Shown here piece by piece: positions 1 through 16,119 of a stretch of DNA of 64,000 nucleotides. Position 1 is the first letter of the stretch. Each line of letters starts with the position of its first letter. The notes under the pieces were generated by a model. It searched no databases. It had not been told where the DNA came from and saw only the letters and a program-made list of their open reading frames with translations. The stretch is taken from contig CM035350.1 in assembly GCA_020137815.1 (NCBI GenBank), positions 7,687,524 through 7,751,523 on the forward strand, written 5' to 3'. The DNA comes from Hormiphora californensis (lineage: Eukaryota > Ctenophora > Tentaculata > Cydippida > Pleurobrachiidae). Made by a program: the position numbers and the translations under genes.

Positions 1-93
1 GTTTGTTGAGTAAGGGTTCCCCGCTCCTTACTCAACAACTATCGGTAGCTTTCTAGTTCAATGTACTCACATTCCCTCCCGCTCTCTCCTCAG

Positions 94-1752
94 TTGCCGG
101 TGAGAAACACTTTGGTCGAGTTGCTGAGATCACTGGCATGAAACAGGAGGATGATCCAGTTAAGATAGCCGCTAAAAACGATTACAAGAGTTTCCTACAG
201 CAGCAAATCGAGGAACGGGCACGGATCAAAGAGGCACAAAAGGAAGCGGAGCGTTTGGAGGACGAAAGAGAGGTAGGTTAATATGGCAACCAAAACGAAC
301 TACTAAAATTTGCTCTGTTTCTCTAATCTCTGTGAATCATAAAACGGCGGTCAGCCAACTGTAACCCTATATAATGCCCTCCCAGTATCAGAGAATTGAA
401 GCAGAACGGTTACGATTGAAGGCGGAATTCGAACAAGAAGTTCAGGCAAAGAAGGAGAAGGAGGAAGCCCAGAAGCTCATGAATGAACAACTAAAGAATG
501 CGGCGGAGGAACGGCGTCAGGAGCAGGAAAGGAGGGCTGGGGAGGCACAGAAAGCCAGAGAGGAATCTGAAAAGAGGGCTCAGGAAGAAGCACGGAGGGC
601 TAGGGAGGAAGCAACTCAACAACAGGCTGCTCCACTCATACAGACAGATGGACGGGCTAGTAGTCCACCACTACCAGCCATGCAGCAGCAGGCCAATCAG
701 CGAGGAAACAGCCCCCCTCTACCAGCACAACAACAACAGCCCTCATCTACCCAACTTTACCAGCAACCTCCATCTACCCAACTTTACCAGCAACCCCCTG
801 TGCAGAAGCCTCCTAGTCCCCGGATCACCCCCAGAAGGAGCCCCACCCCACCGCGGGTTGCTAGTGGGGGAGCAGGGGATGACAATGCTCGTGATCATGT
901 TATGAACCAGTTATCCGCGTTAAGGGCACAGTTGAACAGACTCCAAACCGTTAAACGGGAACAGGGGGGCCGTCCTGCTGGAGAGGTTCCCTCAGGAGGG
1001 GGATTTGAAACACCGCTGGAACGAGCTGCCAAACGACGAACTCCCCTTGGTAAGTGCCATAAACTGAAGCTTGTTGTTTAGTATAATAATATTATACTAA
1101 ACAGCAAGCTTCAGATATTATTAATATGGACCTCCTCAAAAGAGAAGGAGGGTACAAATTAGATGAGCCGAAGCTCTTAGAGTAGGACCCTTGATTGTGT
1201 TTTCTGACAAATTTGAATATATATTCCCCCGTTTTGACGCAATACTCATTACTCACCCACCAGGAATGTTTAAAGACCTAGAGGACGACATCAATACCAG
1301 CCTGCAGATCCAGGACAGGGACAGTCTTGATAACCAGTGTTCCAGTGAGTTTGTTGCGTGCTCCCCCGAACCCAGTCAAGTCCTCCATGGTCGGAGATCA
1401 ACACAGAACAATCGATATAACAAACAGCGCCCACCCTCATCTACATCCACCTTGAGTTTTGATGTTCACAAGGTAGCGGAACGCAATGAGGAGAGGCTGA
1501 GGAGGCTGGAGAACATGTATTCGAGTAAGTGTTTTAGAATCATTTTCTGTACGTCCCTTTTCGTTACCGGTCTTTTTATGATCCAATTATGCTCTCTGTT
1601 CGGCCTCTGTTTTTAAATTTAACTAACCCTAATTCTTCCTAGGTCGAGCACTTCACGAACAAAGTCCGGACATGATACTGGATGCATTCCTGAGCGACAA
1701 GCAACCTGAACAAAGTTTAGAATGCGACACTGCTTACAAACCAGTCGATTGA
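94..1752 (+). CDS. Coiled-coil protein resembling CSPP1 (C-terminal part)
   Basis: Four exons are seen: 94-272, 386-1049, 1264-1530 and 1642-1752 (TGA stop). Phases agree at every junction (donors gtaggt, gtaagt, gtaagt). The 5' end lies outside the window. The protein begins with a YKSFLQQQIEER-type motif, followed by a long Glu/Arg/Lys/Ala coiled coil (about residues 50-150), a Gln/Pro-rich segment with two YQQPPSTQL-like repeats, a second short coiled coil (MNQLSALRAQLNRLQ) and a short acidic C-terminus. The repeated Y..xLQQQIEE pattern and order of segments recall CSPP1, a centrosome and spindle/ciliary microtubule protein. That family match is from memory and not certain; a generic coiled-coil protein is the alternative. 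The long coiled-coil exon is also open in a second frame, which is a shadow. Confidence 0.55.
1064..1114. repeat. 51-bp near-perfect palindrome just inside an intron
   Basis: Two 25-base arms with one mismatch surround a single central base. The AT-rich centre reads TATAATAATATTATA. It starts 14 bases after the 5' splice site at 1050 and could form a hairpin in the pre-mRNA. Confidence 0.8.
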
Positions 1753-2242
1753 GATTCGCTGAGGGATATTGAGGGACTGAAGAGAGTAACGGATGGGCAC
1801 AGGACGCTGCCAAGAAATTTGAATTATGTTTTGAAGAGAGAAGGGAACCAGGGACAGATATAACTTGAAGTGAAAATTATGTTGAGAATCAAATAGAGAA
1901 AGAGAAAGAATTTTTGTTATTTTGACAGTTTGTACAGTGGCTTGTGTCTTGTGGAATTGAGAATTCCAATATTTAGGATTAGTGCTACTGAATATGAAAG
2001 TTTAGGTTAGAATTAGATTAGAGAAAGTTAGAAGGCCGTGGTTCTGGACCTTTCTAGAACACTCGAGGTGTTCTTGTGCTGAATATTGCCGTGTGCCATC
2101 AAACAAAAGAAGTAGTCTAGATAATGATATAATTACTGAAAGTGATGAACCACGATGTTATTTGTAGCATGTTTTGTTCCTACTAAGTTTTCACTTTTTA
2201 CCTCCCCGTAACCAAACGTGTGTATTTTGTCGAAATCACTAT
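1753..2242. other. 3' untranslated / intergenic sequence
   Basis: AT-rich sequence after the stop codon of the coiled-coil gene. No open frame, RNA gene or repeat is evident. It probably holds the 3'UTR. Confidence 0.5.
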
Positions 2243-2657
2243 CAGGGGTGCTCTTGTACTGTATGGCGGCGCCGGTAAGCGGTAAAGGTTGACCCGTCTC
2301 CTGAGAATTATATTTTTATTTGGCCATAACTCAGCCATTTCTTCACCAATTTGCAAAATATTGGGCACGTTGGAAAGAGGACATTGTGCTCTTTCAGATG
2401 AGCCCAAGATAATCAAAATCGGCGCAAATTGCGCGGCGCAATGGCGCAAAATGCGCGTTTTCGCCACTACGCCGCGCAATTTGCGCCAATTTTCATTTTA
2501 TTGAGCTCATTTTAAAGATCTTAATGTCTTCTTTCCAATGAGCCCATTTGACAGTGCGCTCAGATGGGTCGCGGCGCCAGACAGCTCTTGTATGTGCAAG
2601 ATGATGTTCTCAAATCTCTGGAGAACATCATCTGACGCTTTCCCCCGAGCACCCCTG
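2243..2657. mobile_element. Candidate short non-autonomous DNA transposon
   Basis: The segment begins CAGGGGTGCTC and ends with the reverse complement GAGCACCCCTG, an 11-bp terminal inverted repeat. CAGGG-type termini are typical of hAT elements. Inside are a GGCGGCGCC motif near the left end, an inverted copy (GGCGCCAGACAG) near the right end, and a perfect 12-bp stem hairpin at about 2600-2632. The flanking 8-mers differ, so no target-site duplication is visible and the hAT assignment is weak. No coding capacity is supported. Confidence 0.45.
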
Positions 2658-3239
2658 TACGACTCGGACTATGGGTACCGGTTAGTATACATGCGACTAC
2701 GAAGAGATCTAGGTGATAATGGATGGTGTCCGTCAATGAGACTGTACAACATGAATATATGGGAATATATATGCCGACACATAATATGGTTGTGTTAGAA
2801 CCAATACTATACAAAAGAATGCTACCCTCTGCTCTGCATAATTATACATGTACACGGATCGGTAAATATAGTTACACCACAAAGTGCCCCTTCTATGAGT
2901 ATGAGTTTGATATTTTGTGTGGGTTTTGTGTTTTGGCTTGTCGAGGTGCGTCCATTTGATCTTATTCTGGGTGGCTCCTATTAGAGCATCTACTCCATGT
3001 ACTGATCATTCAATTCCATGTGAACAGTTCAATGTTGAATGTGTGTTATATATATGTGTGTGTGTGTGCTTTTGCACCTCATTGTGATTTGATGAGGTCA
3101 CGTGCCGTTCTCTTCATTCTCTCTCAGTCTCTCCACTTGGCCTCCCTCTCTCACTAGCTGTGTGTGACACCTGTTTCGTTTGTTGTACAGACTCTCTATC
3201 CTATATTGCTCATGTTTACACTGCTCCTTTATAAAACCA
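2658..3239. other. Intergenic region with a TG microsatellite
   Basis: No gene is supported. A short (TG)n run lies at 3048-3068. A pyrimidine-rich stretch at 3110-3240 leads to the acceptor-like CCAG just before the next ATG. Confidence 0.5.
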
Positions 3240-3243
3240 GATA

Positions 3244-4425
3244 ATGGAACTGGATGCGGATGATGCGATACTACGAAAGATCGTCACCCTGCTTTGGGAG
3301 AAAACCCAAAACCTGGAGCGAATCCAAGACACTTACGAGGGTGAGGTTCGGATTCTAAAAGCACGGGTAGCCCTCCTGGAGCAGGACAATGGGGTCATTG
3401 GGAGGGATCTGGTGGCCCTTCAACAGAAAACTGGACTTGCTGTGAGGAGTGGGTCAGATGGTAGCACAGTCGGGCAGGAGGGGCATCACAGTATCATTGA
3501 TAAGTTTGATGAAATGATTCGGAATCATACAGATCATTTTGGTGATCAGGATCATGTTCCAGATCCCGACCAATCCGTTCACTTTCAGGATCTACAGTGC
3601 GCCTCAGTGGAACTAGATGACGTGTTTTCAGTAGATCAAGAGGAAACATCATCCTCTTCACCCCCCTCTATTGAAGTGGGTGTTGTCAGGCCCGTCCTGA
3701 ACAGTGGCCTCTCCTACGGAACCTCCACCTTCCACGACCCTCCTGGGAGCTACTCTGACGATGACGTCAGAACTCCTGTTCCCATGACTCCAACCTCGCC
3801 ACTAAGAACAGTGGTAACCATGGCAGAGTCCCCGGGTACCAGGATGCGGCCAGTGTTGCTAATCAGATCAGAGGGTAGTGAGGATAGGGACAGTGGCGTG
3901 GCCACAAGCACAGAGGATGGAGTGGAGGTGACATGTTTTGGAAGTCAGGAGGTTGTGGAGGAGGATGAGAGGTCAAATGAAACACTTTCAGAAGGTGAGA
4001 CGCCCATCGAGGAGGTGGTGGTGATGCCACTAGATCAACCAGACTGTATGATATGTGATCCTGGTGACGTGACCCATCCTACCGAGGAGGCTCACTCCCT
4101 ACTAGAAGTGGACACTCCTCCGGCCTCTCCGCCAGACACAATGCTGCTTACCACCAAATGGAATGCCCCCTGGAGTCGATCTGACACGTTCGATGTCCTA
4201 CCCACTGGTTCGACCCACCCAGCGACAGTCCCCGCTAAGCCTCTCCGCCGGGTAACCCCCGGTAGTGGGGCCACCGATCCACCAAGTGGTGGTGTTGTGA
4301 GAAGGGAGTCTAGTTCGGAGGGTGGCCGGTCCTCTACATTCTCCCTAGTTAGCTCTGGGTCTAGTACGGACATTGAACTTCAGTACATCACACCCCAGGA
4401 TTGCGGCAGTGAAGAGGAGTCATGA
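3244..4425 (+). CDS. Acidic Ser/Pro-rich protein, intronless, function unknown
   Basis: An uninterrupted 393-residue frame from ATG 3244 to TGA at 4423. Residues 1-60 form an amphipathic helix or coiled coil (LLWEKTQNLERI then RILKARVALLEQD). The remainder is low-complexity and strongly acidic (many D/E, S, T, P), with TPxTP and SSS clusters that look like phosphorylation-rich disordered sequence, and it ends EEES. There is no catalytic domain, signal peptide or membrane segment. I do not recognise a family. The ATG lies 3 bases after an AG preceded by a pyrimidine tract (TTTATAAAACCAG), so the transcript may be spliced immediately upstream. Its length and lack of stops make it a credible gene. 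Confidence 0.65.
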   Translation: MELDADDAILRKIVTLLWEKTQNLERIQDTYEGEVRILKARVALLEQDNGVIGRDLVALQQKTGLAVRSGSDGSTVGQEGHHSIIDKFDEMIRNHTDHFGDQDHVPDPDQSVHFQDLQCASVELDDVFSVDQEETSSSSPPSIEVGVVRPVLNSGLSYGTSTFHDPPGSYSDDDVRTPVPMTPTSPLRTVVTMAESPGTRMRPVLLIRSEGSEDRDSGVATSTEDGVEVTCFGSQEVVEEDERSNETLSEGETPIEEVVVMPLDQPDCMICDPGDVTHPTEEAHSLLEVDTPPASPPDTMLLTTKWNAPWSRSDTFDVLPTGSTHPATVPAKPLRRVTPGSGATDPPSGGVVRRESSSEGGRSSTFSLVSSGSSTDIELQYITPQDCGSEEES

Positions 4426-5037
4426 TTCTTGATCGGGGTACCACGACGAGATCCATTGACCCTCACGACATTTGATATGTTCTAACCCTCCCCTTTGTAA
4501 GGCAGTCTAGCTTGGCAACATCTCATGGAGAGGCTGACAGATCAGAGATGGGGTGTGATTCTGACATTCTGTCCGGTGAAGCTGTGTCTAGGACCTAAGT
4601 TCCGACATCCCACCAGTATTTGGACGATCAAAAGGCGGTTTTTAAAATTCGGAAAACAATCAGAATTACAATAACATTTTTCCATTGATTGATAAAAAAT
4701 GGGGATTTAAATAATAGATTAATAGTAAAAATAAAGAGATGGCGTCTTTCTTTTAAAACATTCGTGATAAAAATAGTTGCTTCATAGCGTAATCTGAATA
4801 GTTCGAAATGCTTAAAAAGATCAAACGCATCGACACACTCACAGACAGAACGGACAAAGTTATTGTACATGGCTACACTCTACCACTTTTCACCGGCTGA
4901 TTTCTGCCTCTGAATAAGTAACAAATATTCGCTCTTATTTCAAATGTTCAATATTGAATATACTTTCTCCGTGACCACTCTCTTCTAAACAATGAAAATA
5001 GAACGTACAAAAATACAATATTGATCCACAACTATCC
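4426..5037. other. Convergent 3' regions of two genes
   Basis: This lies between the stop of the + strand acidic gene and the stop of the - strand helicase gene. It is AT-rich, shows no supported gene, and presumably contains both 3'UTRs. Confidence 0.6.
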
Positions 5038-10526
<5,489 letters not shown>

Positions 10527-10539
10527 CACTATAAAGGAA

Positions 10540-10645
10540 GGTGGTTTAAAAGTGGTTAAGTACAGGATAGGAGGGCTAGGGTGGTTTGAAAGTGGTTAGG
10601 TACAGGATAGGAGGTAGGGTGGTTTGAAAGTGGTTAGGTTTATAG
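10540..10645. repeat. Short tandem repeat (about 40-bp unit) upstream of the helicase start
   Basis: About 2.5 copies of a unit containing GTGGTTTGAAAGTGGTTAGG and TACAGGATAGGAGG. On the - strand it forms the pyrimidine-rich stretch immediately upstream of the acceptor that precedes the helicase ATG. Confidence 0.75.
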
Positions 10646-11379
10646 AGGGGAGAGTGGTGTTGGGGTAATTGAGATAACTAAAAGAACATTTGGGTTACTT
10701 GAGGTGGATATTAAAACACGATTTTATCTTCCAAATCCATGGGTATGGGGAGAGATCAGTCGTTTCATGCAGTTTAGGCGGGTTTATAACTATTTACTCA
10801 TATTTTATTCATCTCTCACGATATCGTAAATACAAAGCGAACCACATACACTTTGAGAATAGAAAGGGGGAGCACACTCCAACATTCTAGCCATCTTAAC
10901 AAGAGAGGAGAGAGAAATGGAAAGGGGCACAGCATATAATATATTGCCTACCAAATAAATAAGTCATTGAAGCTTATTCCTGAAAAGTAATAACTTATTT
11001 ACAAGATCATCACTCAGATATTATATATTCGTTAATAATGTTAATATACTCCAACTGATTACACATACTACCAATATATAATTTTATATCAATCTACTGA
11101 AGAGGAAGAGAGAATTGGAAATGAGAGAGAGGATTGAAAAACGGGTGGGAAAGGACGTGTAAAATGTAGGCACATATATCAAAAGGAGACCACAAAAGAG
11201 CCCGGAAGGGTGATACAAAAAAAACGGAGAGGAGGATGGAATTCAAAGGGTTCGTATCTCGGTTCAAGTTCATATATCAAACGTTATAGAGTGAGAAAAA
11301 GGGGTAACCGTAATGTATAAATAAGTGATGTGTTGAAAAAACCCTTGAACACAGATAGAGAGATTGTTAGAAAGTGTTG
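10646..11379. other. Gap between KH gene and helicase gene
   Basis: AT-rich, with no supported gene. It probably contains the 3'UTR of the six-KH gene and the 5' flank of the helicase. Confidence 0.5.
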
Positions 11380-12930
11380 TTAGAGGGCGGGTACATCAGG
11401 CTCATCAATAACTTGGTAAATGAAATCCCGTGTGTCCAAGACATCGTTCCTTGCTCCAATTAGAACAACTTTAGTTTCCCCTCCCTCAACTTCATCCTTC
11501 TTAACGTCAATCTTAACCCTATACGTCCTCTCCATATCCCTGATCTTACTGCCACCCCGTCCGATTATCTTCCCCAGACTCCCCGTGTCCACCCAAATAT
11601 CCATGGAACCCCTCTCCTGTCCCTCGTCAGCCTCATCATCATTCTCCGCCGCCACGATGTCCTCAATGATAGCCCGGGCGTCCGCACAGGCATCCGGGTG
11701 TCCACTAACAGTGACCAAACAAAGACCATCTGCATTTCGCTCCTTACTGTAGACATCCACCCTGGTTCCAGTTCGGGCCTCGATCTCAGCTACCTTAGAT
11801 CCGGATTTACCGATGATCATACCGCATGCACTTTCGGGTACCCACACAGACAGCTTCCTCTCGGGTGCCTGTCTCTCTTGACCTCCCTGATCGCGGCTCT
11901 GGGCGATAATCGCAGAGATCTCATCCTGCGCTGCCGTGCACTGGTCCTTCGATCCACTGATTACCACCTGGACCTTGCCATCCTTAGCCTCACTCTTCTT
12001 GTCAATCTTTATCGTAGCTCCGGTATTATCCTGAAGAGCCCTGATTTTAGATCCCCGTCCACCGATTATCAACCCACACAATCTCTCCTCAATCATCATG
12101 ATAAGAGCAGGGGAATTAGCCTCTTCTAAAATGTCCTGGACCAACTGCCGAGCGGCAGCGGCATCTTCAGCATCACCAGTAATAGACAGACGGACAGCAC
12201 CGTCCACGGCAGTGGCTCGACGGGCAATTTCAATCTGGGTATTGGTCCTCTCCTGGATATCTCGGATGGTGGCTCCCATGGGCCCAATTATCCTTCTCGT
12301 CATGTCGATAGGAACCTCCATCACCTCACTGGGAGGGGGCTTCTCAATTTTCTCAACATTCTGAGATTCACTGATCAGATTTTTGATGATCTGCTCGGCA
12401 GCATCACACGCCTCCTGGTCTCCTGTTAGTGAGATGGTGATATAACCATCAACAGCCGTGTCACGTGACCCAACATCAACTGTAGCACCGGTATCCTGCT
12501 GGATTTCCCGGATCTTTGAGCCCCGGGACCCAATAACAAGGCCACATTTATCCTCAGGGACCTGGAAACTAACATTCGGCTCGTAGGATTGTTGGTGTTG
12601 GGGAGGACCCCGTTTTCCCGGAGAGTTACCCATCTCATTCCGGTCCTGGAGAAGACGGGAGATAAGGGATTTAGCGCTGGCAACCTGTTCTGCTGATCCT
12701 GAAATCCTGACGACGGTGTCATCTCCATCAACCTCATCTGTCACGTCAATCTTGGCACGGGATCGCTCCTGTAGTTCCCGAATCTTGGCACCCTTCCGCC
12801 CGATAATCCTGCCAATTTTGAACGAAGGCACAGCCATTTTATCCTTGGCTGCGGGTGGACCGGCACCAGGCTGCGCCGATGTTGGTCCTTGGTCCCCGGC
12901 CTCCGTTTTGTCCCCTCGTCCACGAGCCAT
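11380..12930 (-). CDS. Six-KH-domain RNA-binding protein, intronless
   Basis: A 516-residue frame from ATG 12930 to a stop at 11380. After a basic/Ala-Pro leader (MARGRGDK) there are six KH domains at about residues 32-98, 112-185, 202-270, 278-348, 358-428 and 444-512. All have the GxxG loop: GRKG, GSRG, GPMG, GGRG, GKSG, GRGG. KH domains bind single-stranded RNA or DNA. Tandem arrays occur in vigilin, FUBP and PCBP-like proteins, but I cannot assign orthology, and the protein looks like a lineage-specific family. The next three genes upstream are shortened versions of it. The ATG is 6 bases after a strong acceptor (CTCTCCTTTCTAG), shared in form with its paralogues. An RNA-processing or translational role is inferred only from the domains. 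Confidence 0.9.
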   Translation of the reverse strand: MARGRGDKTEAGDQGPTSAQPGAGPPAAKDKMAVPSFKIGRIIGRKGAKIRELQERSRAKIDVTDEVDGDDTVVRISGSAEQVASAKSLISRLLQDRNEMGNSPGKRGPPQHQQSYEPNVSFQVPEDKCGLVIGSRGSKIREIQQDTGATVDVGSRDTAVDGYITISLTGDQEACDAAEQIIKNLISESQNVEKIEKPPPSEVMEVPIDMTRRIIGPMGATIRDIQERTNTQIEIARRATAVDGAVRLSITGDAEDAAAARQLVQDILEEANSPALIMMIEERLCGLIIGGRGSKIRALQDNTGATIKIDKKSEAKDGKVQVVISGSKDQCTAAQDEISAIIAQSRDQGGQERQAPERKLSVWVPESACGMIIGKSGSKVAEIEARTGTRVDVYSKERNADGLCLVTVSGHPDACADARAIIEDIVAAENDDEADEGQERGSMDIWVDTGSLGKIIGRGGSKIRDMERTYRVKIDVKKDEVEGGETKVVLIGARNDVLDTRDFIYQVIDEPDVPAL

Positions 12931-13179
12931 ACTGGGCTAGAAAGGAGAGGGATGTTAACACTGAAAGAAGAGAGAGAGGGGATGAGAGAAAGGGATAGAG
13001 AAGTTGGGGCGGTTTGGGAAGGAGTAAAACTCAGAAAGTTCTGTAGAAGAAATTCTAAAATTGGTAAAACAAATTAATAAAAAGATGTCATTCTGGTCAA
13101 ACTTGTGAGCTATAATAAATAGAGAGATCTGACTGTCCCACACAAACACACCTGGAGAACAGGCACCGACCGGCACAAG

Positions 13180-13245
13180 TAAACAACCAATCAGAAGTCG
13201 TTATTTAGGTCACGTGATTGGTTATCAGCCAATCAGGGACCAGTA
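13180..13245 (-). promoter_or_regulatory. CCAAT-box cluster, candidate promoter of the six-KH gene
   Basis: Three CCAAT/ATTGG motifs lie within about 60 bases (AACCAATCAG, GTGATTGG, GCCAATCAGG), one next to an E-box CACGTG. The cluster is 250-300 bases upstream of ATG 12930 and just outside the stop of the next KH gene. Its promoter role is inferred from motif density. Confidence 0.4.
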
Positions 13246-13281
13246 TTTCCTGATTCGGTCGGTTCCTGCTGGAGAACCTGT

Positions 13282-13776
13282 CTAGGCTACCAAGTTCCTG
13301 ATGATCTGCTCGGCAGCATCACAGGCATCCTTGTCACCAGATAGCGAGATGGTGATCTGACCATTGACAGCCGTGTCACGTCGTCCGACATCAACATTAG
13401 CGCCGGTTTCGTCTTGGATTTCCCGGATCTTTGAGCCCCTGGATCCAATTACAAGACCACATTTGTGCTCTGGGATGGGGAAACTCAGAGTAGGTTCGCC
13501 GCCGAATTGGCGCTGTTGGGGAGGTCCCCGTTCTCGGTTTCCGTATCCTTCCCTGTCTGTGAGAAGCTGGGAGATGAGAGATTGAGCATCTGCAACCTGA
13601 TCTTCTGATCCAGAAATCCTCACCATAGTTTCATCTCCATTGACCTCATCTGTGATATCGATCTTGGCACCGGATTGGTCTTGCAGTTCCCTAATCTTGA
13701 TTCCCTTTCGGCCGATAATCCTGCCAACTTTGGATGAAGGCACTGGCATTTTCTCCATGGCTGAGGGTCCGTCCAT
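13282..13776 (-). CDS. Two-KH-domain protein, copy A
   Basis: A 164-residue intronless frame starting MDGPSAMEKMPVPSSK. Two KH domains (GRKG at about residue 22, GSRG at about 113) correspond to KH1 and KH2 of the six-KH gene, and the protein ends right after KH2 (IIRNLVA). A short RERGPPQQRQ linker joins them. Copy B, next upstream, is nearly identical. The differences cluster at the KH2 start (LSFPIPEHKCGLVIG here against ISFQIPEDKCGMVIG) and in the last ten residues. The acceptor TCTAG lies 6 bases before the ATG. This reflects a recent tandem duplication. The function is RNA binding by family; the target is unknown. Confidence 0.85.
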   Translation of the reverse strand: MDGPSAMEKMPVPSSKVGRIIGRKGIKIRELQDQSGAKIDITDEVNGDETMVRISGSEDQVADAQSLISQLLTDREGYGNRERGPPQQRQFGGEPTLSFPIPEHKCGLVIGSRGSKIREIQDETGANVDVGRRDTAVNGQITISLSGDKDACDAAEQIIRNLVA

Positions 13777-13983
13777 ACTGAACTAGATAGGAGAGGGGAA
13801 TAGCGTATTAGTATGGGATTGGAAGGGAATGTTAGTATGGGAAGGGATAGTCGAGAGGTGCAGGGGAGTAGGGTTGATGTGGGAAGGAGTGAAACTCAGG
13901 ACTGATTTTAAATTGAGAAACCGTTTGAAAACTGTCAAAACAATGTAATAAAAAAAATGAAAATAAATAATCAAACTCTGTGC

Positions 13984-14478
13984 CTAACTAATCAGATTCT
14001 TAATGACATTTTCGGCGGCCATGCACGCATCCTTGTCACCAGATAGCGAGATGGTGATCTGACCATTGACAGCCGTGTCACGTCGTCCGACATCAACATT
14101 AGCGCCGGTTTCGTCTTGGATTTCCCGGATCTTTGAGCCCCTGGATCCAATGACCATACCGCACTTATCTTCAGGGATCTGGAAACTGATGGTGGGTTCG
14201 CCTCCATATTGGCGCTGTTGGGGAGGTCCCCGTTCTCGGTTTCCGTATCCTTCCCTGTCTGTGAGAAGCTGGGAGATGAGAGATTGAGCATCTGCAACCT
14301 GATCTTCTGATCCAGAAATCCTAACCATAGTTTCATCTCCATTGACCTCATCTGTGATATCGATCTTGGCACCGGATTGGTCTTGCAGTTCCCTAATCTT
14401 GATTCCCTTTCGGCCGATAATCCTGCCAACTTTGGATGAAGGCACTGGCATTTTCTCCATGGCTGAGGGTCCGTCCAT
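13984..14478 (-). CDS. Two-KH-domain protein, copy B
   Basis: A 164-residue intronless frame with the same first ~95 residues as copy A apart from one F/Y change, the same GRKG and GSRG loops, and the same acceptor and 6-base leader before the ATG. It ends AAENVIKNLIS. Only 208 bases separate its stop from the ATG of copy A. That gap is short for an independent promoter and fits co-transcription. The duplicated block includes about 40 bases upstream of the ATG, where the two copies are still alike. Confidence 0.85.
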   Translation of the reverse strand: MDGPSAMEKMPVPSSKVGRIIGRKGIKIRELQDQSGAKIDITDEVNGDETMVRISGSEDQVADAQSLISQLLTDREGYGNRERGPPQQRQYGGEPTISFQIPEDKCGMVIGSRGSKIREIQDETGANVDVGRRDTAVNGQITISLSGDKDACMAAENVIKNLIS

Positions 14479-15076
14479 ACTGAACTAGATAGGAGAGGGA
14501 GGGTTAATATATTGGAAGGGAGTGTTCGGGTTGGAAAGGGGGAAGTAAGACATTCGTAGGGTTGATTTGGGGAGGAATAAAACTTCAAAACATTCTTTAG
14601 AACCAATAAAATAGTTAAAACAACGTAATATAAAGTGTGAAGCAAATAGGGTGAAAACCCAGGCAGGGAAGATAATGAGACACCAATGATGACTCATTAT
14701 ACTCCCCTATTGTAAGCTGATTCAATAACCCAGTCCCGTCCATTCATATCCCCCAAGAAACCTCAGTTCAGAATTTAATGATCATAAGCGTTGTGTTATA
14801 AATTACCAGCCCAGCCATCTCCTGAGAGGGTATCGATCCCTCTCAACATGTGTGTATCTGTAATCTTGTCTTTTGCCTGTGTGTTGATCTTGCTACCTCC
14901 TTATCCCAAATCTTCGCATCTCTTTTCGGCCTCCCCAATCTACATTCAACTCCTCATCCTGGCCAGTTGGTATTTAGGCACCACAACCACCACCACCGCC
15001 TCCTCATCTCCGTACCATCTCACATTTGCTCCATTACCACTTAGTATATATATCTCGTTGAACTGTCCTGCCCCTC

Positions 15077-16117
15077 TTATAACTCGTCCTGGCTCTGAGC
15101 AATGATGGAGTTGATCTCGTTCTGAGCTGCGGCACACTGGTCCTCAGAACCACTGATCACCACCTGGACCTTGCCATCCTTAGCCTCACTCTTCTTGTCT
15201 ATCTTAATAGCAGTTCCGGTGCTGTCCTGAAGAGCCCTGATTTTAGATCCCCGTCCACCGATGATCAATCCACAGAATCTCTCCTCAATCATCATGACAA
15301 GAGATGGAGCGTCCACCTCCTCTAGAATATCCTGGATGAGACGTTTTGCAGCGGCAGCATCCTTGGCATCACCAGTGATAGACAGACGGACAATTCCATT
15401 TACTGCAGTGGATCGTCGAGCAATCTCGATCTCAGTGTTGGTCCTCTCCTGGATATCTCGAACTGTGGCTCCCATGGGCCCGATGATCCTTCTCGTCATG
15501 TCGATGGAGACATCCATCACCTCACTGGGAGGGGGCTTCTCGATCTTGTCCTTGTTCTGTGACTCGGTCACCAGGTTCTTGATGATCTGCTCGGCAGCAT
15601 CACACGCCTCCTGGTCTCCTGTTAGCGAGACGGTTACAAAACCATCAACAGCCGTGTCACGTCGCCCGACATCAATGGTAGCTCCGGTATCCTGCTGGAT
15701 TTCCCGGATCTTTGAGCCTCGGGACCCAATGACAAGGCCACACTTATCATCTGGAATCTGGAAAGTCACACTCGGTTCGTCGAACTCCTGGTTTCGGGGT
15801 GGTCGGTCACCACCACGGTCCCGTCTGGGAGGGGCGTCACCCATCTCATCCCTATTCTGGATAAGTCTGGAGATAAGAGATTTAGCGTGGTCGACCTGAT
15901 CGGCTGATCCTGAAATCCTTATCAAGGTATCGTCTCCATCAACCTCATCTGTCACGTCAATCTTGGCACGGGATCGATCCTGAAGTTCCCTAATCTTTGC
16001 ACCCTTCCGCCCGATAATCCTGCCAACTCGGAAAGATGGCACCGCCATTGTATCTTCGGCTGCGGGCAGATCAGCTGATCCCTGATCCTCCGCACTGTCC
16101 CCTCGTCCACGAGCCAT
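15077..16117 (-). CDS. Four-KH-domain protein, intronless
   Basis: A 346-residue frame, MARGRGDSAEDQ to SQDEL. The four KH domains (GRKG, GSRG, GPMG, GGRG) match KH1-KH4 of the six-KH protein in order and loop sequence, including the unusual GPMG loop of KH3 and the linker EKPPPSEVM. The region corresponding to KH5-KH6 is missing: the frame stops after the helix following KH4. It is thus a C-terminally shortened paralogue. The ATG lies 6 bases after acceptor CTGTCTAG, and this acceptor-plus-start region is tandemly repeated upstream (16120-16560). RNA binding is inferred from the domains. Confidence 0.9.
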   Translation of the reverse strand: MARGRGDSAEDQGSADLPAAEDTMAVPSFRVGRIIGRKGAKIRELQDRSRAKIDVTDEVDGDDTLIRISGSADQVDHAKSLISRLIQNRDEMGDAPPRRDRGGDRPPRNQEFDEPSVTFQIPDDKCGLVIGSRGSKIREIQQDTGATIDVGRRDTAVDGFVTVSLTGDQEACDAAEQIIKNLVTESQNKDKIEKPPPSEVMDVSIDMTRRIIGPMGATVRDIQERTNTEIEIARRSTAVNGIVRLSITGDAKDAAAAKRLIQDILEEVDAPSLVMMIEERFCGLIIGGRGSKIRALQDSTGTAIKIDKKSEAKDGKVQVVISGSEDQCAAAQNEINSIIAQSQDEL

Positions 16118-16119
16118 GT

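Noticed and set aside
11420-12364. + strand open frames over the KH genes and the 9.2-9.9 kb helicase exon
   Set aside because: Antisense shadows of strongly coding - strand frames.
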